Below, in pieces: positions 25,060-27,836 of a stretch of 27,836 bases of DNA. Source of the DNA: a virus. A program made the position numbers and the translations under genes. Positions within the stretch are counted from its first letter, which is position 1, and each line of letters begins with the position of its first letter. The stretch is taken from positions 1 through 27,836 of the IMG/VR virus record IMGVR_UViG_3300044630_002956; one strand, written 5' to 3'. The notes beneath the pieces are model-generated. The model did not search any database, was not told the DNA's origin, and saw only the letters and a list, made by a program, of their open reading frames with translations.

Positions 25060-25920
25060 TTAGTTGTTAAATAAATCATCGAATGCCGATGCTACATCTT
25101 CTTTAAGAGGAGATGCTTTTTGTGTAGATGCCTTTGGTTCTTCATCATCCCAAGGTAACCCACCACTTTCTTGAGTACCACCCATATCAGTAGATACAGT
25201 TGATTGTTTAGGTTGAACTTTTGCCGATGCCAATTCCTCATTAATTGGGTTTCCACTACCATTAGATGGAGCAGATGGGTTTAACCAATTTTCCAATACA
25301 CCCTTCAATTCATCGTAAGATAATTCAGAATATAGTTCTGTAATCTCTTTTTGTGCGTTCAATAATTCAGTTACTGCCTGTGCGTCATCCAAAATTTTAG
25401 ATACGGCAGGTTTAACTCTGATTGTAGTTGTTGGGTATGCTGCATTTGATTCTTCAGCTGATACTACTTCTAATACAATATCACGTCCTGTGTGTGGGTC
25501 TGTAATATCACCATAATCAGGGTCAGCAATATATCCTAAAATATCTTGATATACTGTTTTACCAAATCCCCAAAATTTAACTCCTTCACTTTCTTTACCT
25601 CTTACGATAACTGGTGCGAATGTTCTCAATTTTGGTTCCATTTTTTTCCCGGCCTTCCAGTCATCAGTGTCTCCTGTACGCTTTAGCTTTTCAGCAAACT
25701 CTACGATAGGGTCAGGTCTTCCAAATGAAATTGGAGATAGATACGTTTTGTTGTTAATATTGTAGTGAAAATACAATTCAATGAAAGGATTATCCTTATT
25801 GAATTTGTAAGGTACTAAACGGATTTGAGATTTTCCGTTTGCTGGCTTCCAAATGGAATCAGACTTCTTTGTGTTGTTTTGAAGAGAGCTAAATCTCTTG
25901 AGTGCTAATGAAATGTCCAT
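25060..25920 (-). CDS. gp32: single-stranded DNA-binding protein (gp32-like), zinc-less
   Basis: A 286-residue protein, close to T4 gp32 (301 aa). The N-terminus (LALKRFSSLQNNTKK, basic) fits the cooperativity domain, the core has FKFNKDNP-type and FWGFGKTVYQDILGYIADPDYGDITDP segments typical of gp32, and the end is acidic (SAFDDLFNN) after a Ser/Gly/Pro-rich linker. There is no cysteine at all, so the zinc site of T4 gp32 is absent. It coats ssDNA and organises the replisome. It heads the uvsX-rnh-groES-helicase unit and has a long leader of about 94 nt, suiting the autogenous translational control known for T4 gp32. Confidence 0.87.
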   Translation of the reverse strand: MDISLALKRFSSLQNNTKKSDSIWKPANGKSQIRLVPYKFNKDNPFIELYFHYNINNKTYLSPISFGRPDPIVEFAEKLKRTGDTDDWKAGKKMEPKLRTFAPVIVRGKESEGVKFWGFGKTVYQDILGYIADPDYGDITDPHTGRDIVLEVVSAEESNAAYPTTTIRVKPAVSKILDDAQAVTELLNAQKEITELYSELSYDELKGVLENWLNPSAPSNGSGNPINEELASAKVQPKQSTVSTDMGGTQESGGLPWDDEEPKASTQKASPLKEDVASAFDDLFNN

Positions 25921-25982
25921 TGCTTTTTAAGTTTTAAGTGTTAATAAATTGTTTTAAGTTTGAAGGTTTTATCGCGATTTCC

Positions 25983-25998
25983 TTATATCTAAATATAA
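25983..25998 (-). promoter_or_regulatory. hairpin in the gp32 leader
   Basis: TTATAT-TTAG-ATATAA on the minus strand forms a perfect six-pair stem with a four-base loop inside the predicted gp32 5' leader, about 63 bases before the ATG. T4 gp32 represses its own translation by binding a structured leader, so this could be the analogous nucleation site. The stem is all A-T, so it may be weak. TATATT inside it also lies 21 nt after a TTTG and could be a second, weaker start. Confidence 0.4.
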
Positions 25999-26013
25999 CC
26001 TTTTTACTTTTCT

Positions 26014-26042
26014 TGTAACAAATATACAATAAATTTGTTACA
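26014..26042. promoter_or_regulatory. perfect inverted repeat over the gp32 promoter (candidate operator)
   Basis: TGTAACAAAT (26014-26023) and ATTTGTTACA (26033-26042) are perfect inverted copies 9 nt apart. One arm overlaps the -7 box of the gp32 promoter and the other lies in its spacer, as expected of a repressor operator. It is not followed by a T run on the minus strand, so it is not a good terminator for the gene upstream. Confidence 0.5.
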
Positions 26043-26050
26043 TTTCCAAG
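26018..26050 (-). promoter_or_regulatory. Bacteroidota-type promoter for the gp32-uvsX-helicase unit
   Basis: Minus strand CTTGGAAAT (TTG at 26049-26047) followed after exactly 20 nt by TATATTTG (26026-26019), a perfect TAnnTTTG. The -33 box lies just beyond the stop of the Nmad1-like gene. The predicted start is near 26014, leaving a 5' leader of about 94 nt, the longest in the window. Confidence 0.75.
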
Positions 26051-26052
26051 TT

Positions 26053-26409
26053 TTATTTTGCCCACTTCCCTCTACTCACTAATTGAGAAATTACGGAGTA
26101 AACTGCTAGGTCTTGATAGGTATCTTCGATAGTTTCAGACACTTCATCGGGATGTCCTAATACTACCAATTGCTTTAATCTGTTGATTTTATCGTTCTTT
26201 CTGAACCATAGGCCATTCAATGATAATTTAACATCTTCTTTAGTTTGAAGTGATGTACCTACTGAAATATTACCCGGTCCGTAGTTTCTTTGTTTTTTAC
26301 AAAAAGTAGTATACATTTCATCCAGAATATTTTTAAATTCAAAAGTCATTTCTGGATAAGTTTCTTCACAATATTCGACTGCGGATTGTTCTTTTTTGGT
26401 ATCTAACAT
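26053..26409 (-). CDS. Nmad1/DUF1599-like protein
   Basis: A 118-residue helical protein. It carries CKKQRNYGPGNISV (37-50), then LWFRKNDKINRLKQLV (67-82), then SETIEDTYQDLAVYSVI (91-107). This order (K..x-Y-G-x, R-x-x-DK-x-x-R-L, then E-x-x-x-D-x-x-x-DLA-x-Y) is the pattern of the DUF1599/nucleotide modification-associated domain 1 family, which Iyer and Aravind linked to phage DNA base modification by context. The biochemical role of the family is not established to my knowledge. Its start overlaps the 108-aa gene by seven bases. With two DNA methyltransferases in the window, a DNA modification role is plausible. Confidence 0.7.
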   Translation of the reverse strand: MLDTKKEQSAVEYCEETYPEMTFEFKNILDEMYTTFCKKQRNYGPGNISVGTSLQTKEDVKLSLNGLWFRKNDKINRLKQLVVLGHPDEVSETIEDTYQDLAVYSVISQLVSRGKWAK

Positions 26410-26729
26410 AACTTATTTTTTAAAAGTTTTTTATTTATTTTATTTTTTAATTTGATTCCTAAAGCACACATTTCATACTCCTCATATTCTACGAGGGTTT
26501 CGATGTTTTCATCTAATAAATTTATGAATTCTTTACTATCAATTGAAAGTGTAATAACAATCGAATGTTTGATTATTACATGCGCAAAATCAACGCGAGA
26601 TTTATTGTTTCGAATTCCAAATGAAATTGAATCAATAATTGCTTTAGACATTTCCATTCTATAAGTTTGGAAAACATCTACAGGGTCTTGAACGTAAATT
26701 TGAATAGGTTTGAATCTATTTCTTTTCAT
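26403..26729 (-). CDS. unknown 108-aa protein
   Basis: A soluble protein beginning MKRNRFKPIQIYVQDPVD. The middle is rich in Ile/Val strands (FAHVIIKHSIVITLSID, about 48-64), followed by an acidic helix (ENIETLVEYEEYE) and a basic end (KNKINKKLLKNK). I recognise no family. It is the first gene of a unit with a predicted leaderless promoter and overlaps the Nmad1-like gene by seven bases, so the two may work together. Confidence 0.7.
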   Translation of the reverse strand: MKRNRFKPIQIYVQDPVDVFQTYRMEMSKAIIDSISFGIRNNKSRVDFAHVIIKHSIVITLSIDSKEFINLLDENIETLVEYEEYEMCALGIKLKNKINKKLLKNKLC

Positions 26730-26733
26730 ACTA

Positions 26734-26766
26734 CTAATATATGAAAAAAAAATCAGAATTACAACT
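26734..26766 (-). promoter_or_regulatory. promoter of the 108-aa/Nmad1-like unit, predicted leaderless
   Basis: Minus strand TTG (26764-26762) followed after exactly 20 nt by TATATTAG (TATATT at 26741-26736). The ATG lies 12 nt after the first base of the box, so transcription should begin at or next to the start codon. Confidence 0.65.
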
Positions 26767-27160
26767 CCTCTGTATTAAAACTTTTAAAAACTTTTGTAGG
26801 AATTTTTTTATATCCAATTGAAGATGTTGTAATAATACAATTTTTAAATTCATCCCAATCAATCATATACGAACTATCCAATATCCCACCCGTCTTTGAT
26901 TTAACTACTTCATTGAGTGCGTTGATGGTGTATATTGTATTTGACTGTTTTTTTCTATGAACTAAAATTGTTTTCCAATCGGATGGTATTGCAGAAGAAC
27001 CTTTTTTAACATTGAATGTAATGTATAGTTCTCCCTCATTTATTTTATTTTCTAATACAAATACGTTTGGGTTTGTAAGTATATACTGATTTAGAACAAA
27101 TTCTAACGATTTATCTAACTCTTCTTTTATGGTAAAAAGACATAATAACTGTGTATTCAT
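26759..27160 (-). CDS. unknown 133-aa phage protein
   Basis: A soluble protein starting MNTQLLCLFTIKEELDKSLE. The middle has alternating strands (FVLENKINEGELYITFNV) and the segment LVHRKKQSNTIYTINALNEVV (85-105), then SSYMIDWDEFKNCIITT. The pattern is like short hypothetical proteins of T4-like marine phages, but no catalytic or binding motif can be named. A 57-base gap separates it from the gene upstream. The -33 box of the next promoter lies inside its 3' end. Confidence 0.72.
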   Translation of the reverse strand: MNTQLLCLFTIKEELDKSLEFVLNQYILTNPNVFVLENKINEGELYITFNVKKGSSAIPSDWKTILVHRKKQSNTIYTINALNEVVKSKTGGILDSSYMIDWDEFKNCIITTSSIGYKKIPTKVFKSFNTEEL

Positions 27161-27217
27161 CTATCTTTGCTTTATTAACTTTACCGATAAATATAAAATT
27201 ACAAACGAAAAGTGATT

Positions 27218-27836
27218 TTATTTACGACTTTTCCTAGAATCCACTTTAGAAGCAATACATTGACTCAATCCATCTCCTAATTTTTTCTCAACTTTTTTAC
27301 TTTCACCGGAAGTTCTCCAGCTATCTTCTACCAATGAAACATTCCCATTTGGATTTGTAATTTCAATATATCCAGTAGTTGCATTTATTTTACACTTCTT
27401 TAATAGATGTTGATTCAATTGGTCTCTTCCTTCTTTTGAGTTAATATCTCCTTCAAATCCACTTAACTCCGCTAAACATCCTCTAAAATCTTCAGGTCTA
27501 CTTCCTCTGATACCAGTCACTGCCGATAAATTTTTATCGAAGTTTTCAACCATTAAATCAAAGTGCATTGAATGCATTGCAGTTGCTATGTATGCCGATG
27601 TGTGAGGACCATTATTTCCATCCTTATCTGGAAATCCTTTTTCTCTATCAGCTTTAGAAATTTCATTTACCATATCACGATGCACTGCTCCAACTAAATC
27701 TTTTTCATCATTTTTATTTTTAACTGCCAACGCAATTGATTCTGAATTAAAATCTATATCAGGATATTTTTGTTTCGTTTTTGTTTCTTGTGCAAATTCA
27801 CCAACTTTTGTGAGAATTTTACCAAATTTTTTATAA
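27218..27836 (-). CDS. unknown phage protein (5' end beyond window)
   Basis: The frame runs open to the right edge, so the true start is outside. An in-frame TTG at 27730 is not a likely start, because the 35 upstream codons (YKKFGKILTKVGEFAQETK and on) look coding. About 205 residues are seen. They include a His-containing helix (AYIATAMHSMHFDLM), the segment GIRGSRPEDFRGCLAELSGFEG, and a basic end (KVDSRKSRK). The family is unknown to me. The stop is followed by a 57-base gap with no clear promoter. Confidence 0.75.
   Translation of the reverse strand, partial: YKKFGKILTKVGEFAQETKTKQKYPDIDFNSESIALAVKNKNDEKDLVGAVHRDMVNEISKADREKGFPDKDGNNGPHTSAYIATAMHSMHFDLMVENFDKNLSAVTGIRGSRPEDFRGCLAELSGFEGDINSKEGRDQLNQHLLKKCKINATTGYIEITNPNGNVSLVEDSWRTSGESKKVEKKLGDGLSQCIASKVDSRKSRK

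Noticed and set aside
25052-25065. AACTAA-TT-TTAGTT palindrome between gp32 and uvsX as a terminator
   Set aside because: Only five A-T-rich pairs can form with a real loop, with no clear T run; it is expected by chance in such AT-rich sequence and sits in a continuous operon.
27161-27217. Possible promoter before the 133-aa gene (TATATTTATCGG on the minus strand)
   Set aside because: No TTG lies 19-21 nt upstream of the box; the only TTTG is 6 nt away, so it does not match the pattern seen elsewhere.
1-27836. Plus-strand genes
   Set aside because: All plus-strand open frames lie opposite strongly supported minus-strand genes and show no recognisable domain; none has a promoter of the type found on the minus strand.
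1-27836. tRNA genes, CRISPR arrays, insertion sequences or attachment sites
   Set aside because: No cloverleaf-like GC-rich segment, repeat-spacer pattern, transposase or flanking repeat was found; gaps are all shorter than about 135 bases.

Overview
The window is part of the genome of a T4-like myovirus. Every supported gene lies on the minus strand, so transcription runs from high to low coordinates. The core is a nearly complete T4-type replication and recombination set: ssDNA-binding protein (gp32), UvsX recombinase, FEN-type RNase H, DnaB-like helicase (gp41), sliding clamp (gp45), family B polymerase (gp43) and clamp loader (gp44/gp62). With it are a class I ribonucleotide reductase, a thioredoxin and a GroES.

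A Bacteroidota host, probably a marine or freshwater flavobacterium-like cell, is inferred from three things. The DNA is strongly AT-rich. Ribosome-binding sites are A-rich and lack Shine-Dalgarno sequences. Seven gene-start gaps carry promoters matching the Bacteroidota housekeeping pattern (-33 TTTG/TTG, -7 TAnnTTTG); six have TTG and the TAnATT box exactly 20 nt apart, one has 19.

Layout from the right edge, in transcription order: a partial unknown gene and two unknown small genes (27836-26403); an Nmad1/DUF1599-like gene (26409-26053); gp32, uvsX, rnh, groES, a small basic gene and the helicase (25920-20995); nrdB, nrdA, a 63-aa gene and thioredoxin (20906-17649); a mini fold-type-II PLP enzyme (17612-16848); a GmrSD/ParB-HNH-like protein translationally coupled to a SPPY DNA methyltransferase (16736-13705); sliding clamp, a second SPPY methyltransferase, DNA polymerase and an SGNH-like protein (13647-8035); a 99-aa gene, gp44, a zinc-ribbon protein, gp62 and a second SGNH-like protein (7996-5201); then a Cas4-like nuclease, two GT-B glycosyltransferases, two unknown genes, a GT-A glycosyltransferase and a partial gene at the left edge (5170-1).

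The promoters divide this into about seven transcription units. Within units many genes are joined by TAATG stop-start overlaps, so translational coupling probably replaces SD-driven initiation. The replication proteins form the replisome, RNR plus thioredoxin supply dNTPs, and the methyltransferases, the Nmad1-like gene and perhaps the PLP enzyme suggest that the phage modifies its own DNA. The glycosyltransferases could act on DNA, virion or host surface; the sequence does not say which. The least explained region is the GmrSD-like/HNH plus methyltransferase pair beside the clamp and its paralogous methyltransferase. It could be a phage-borne modification/restriction-like system.
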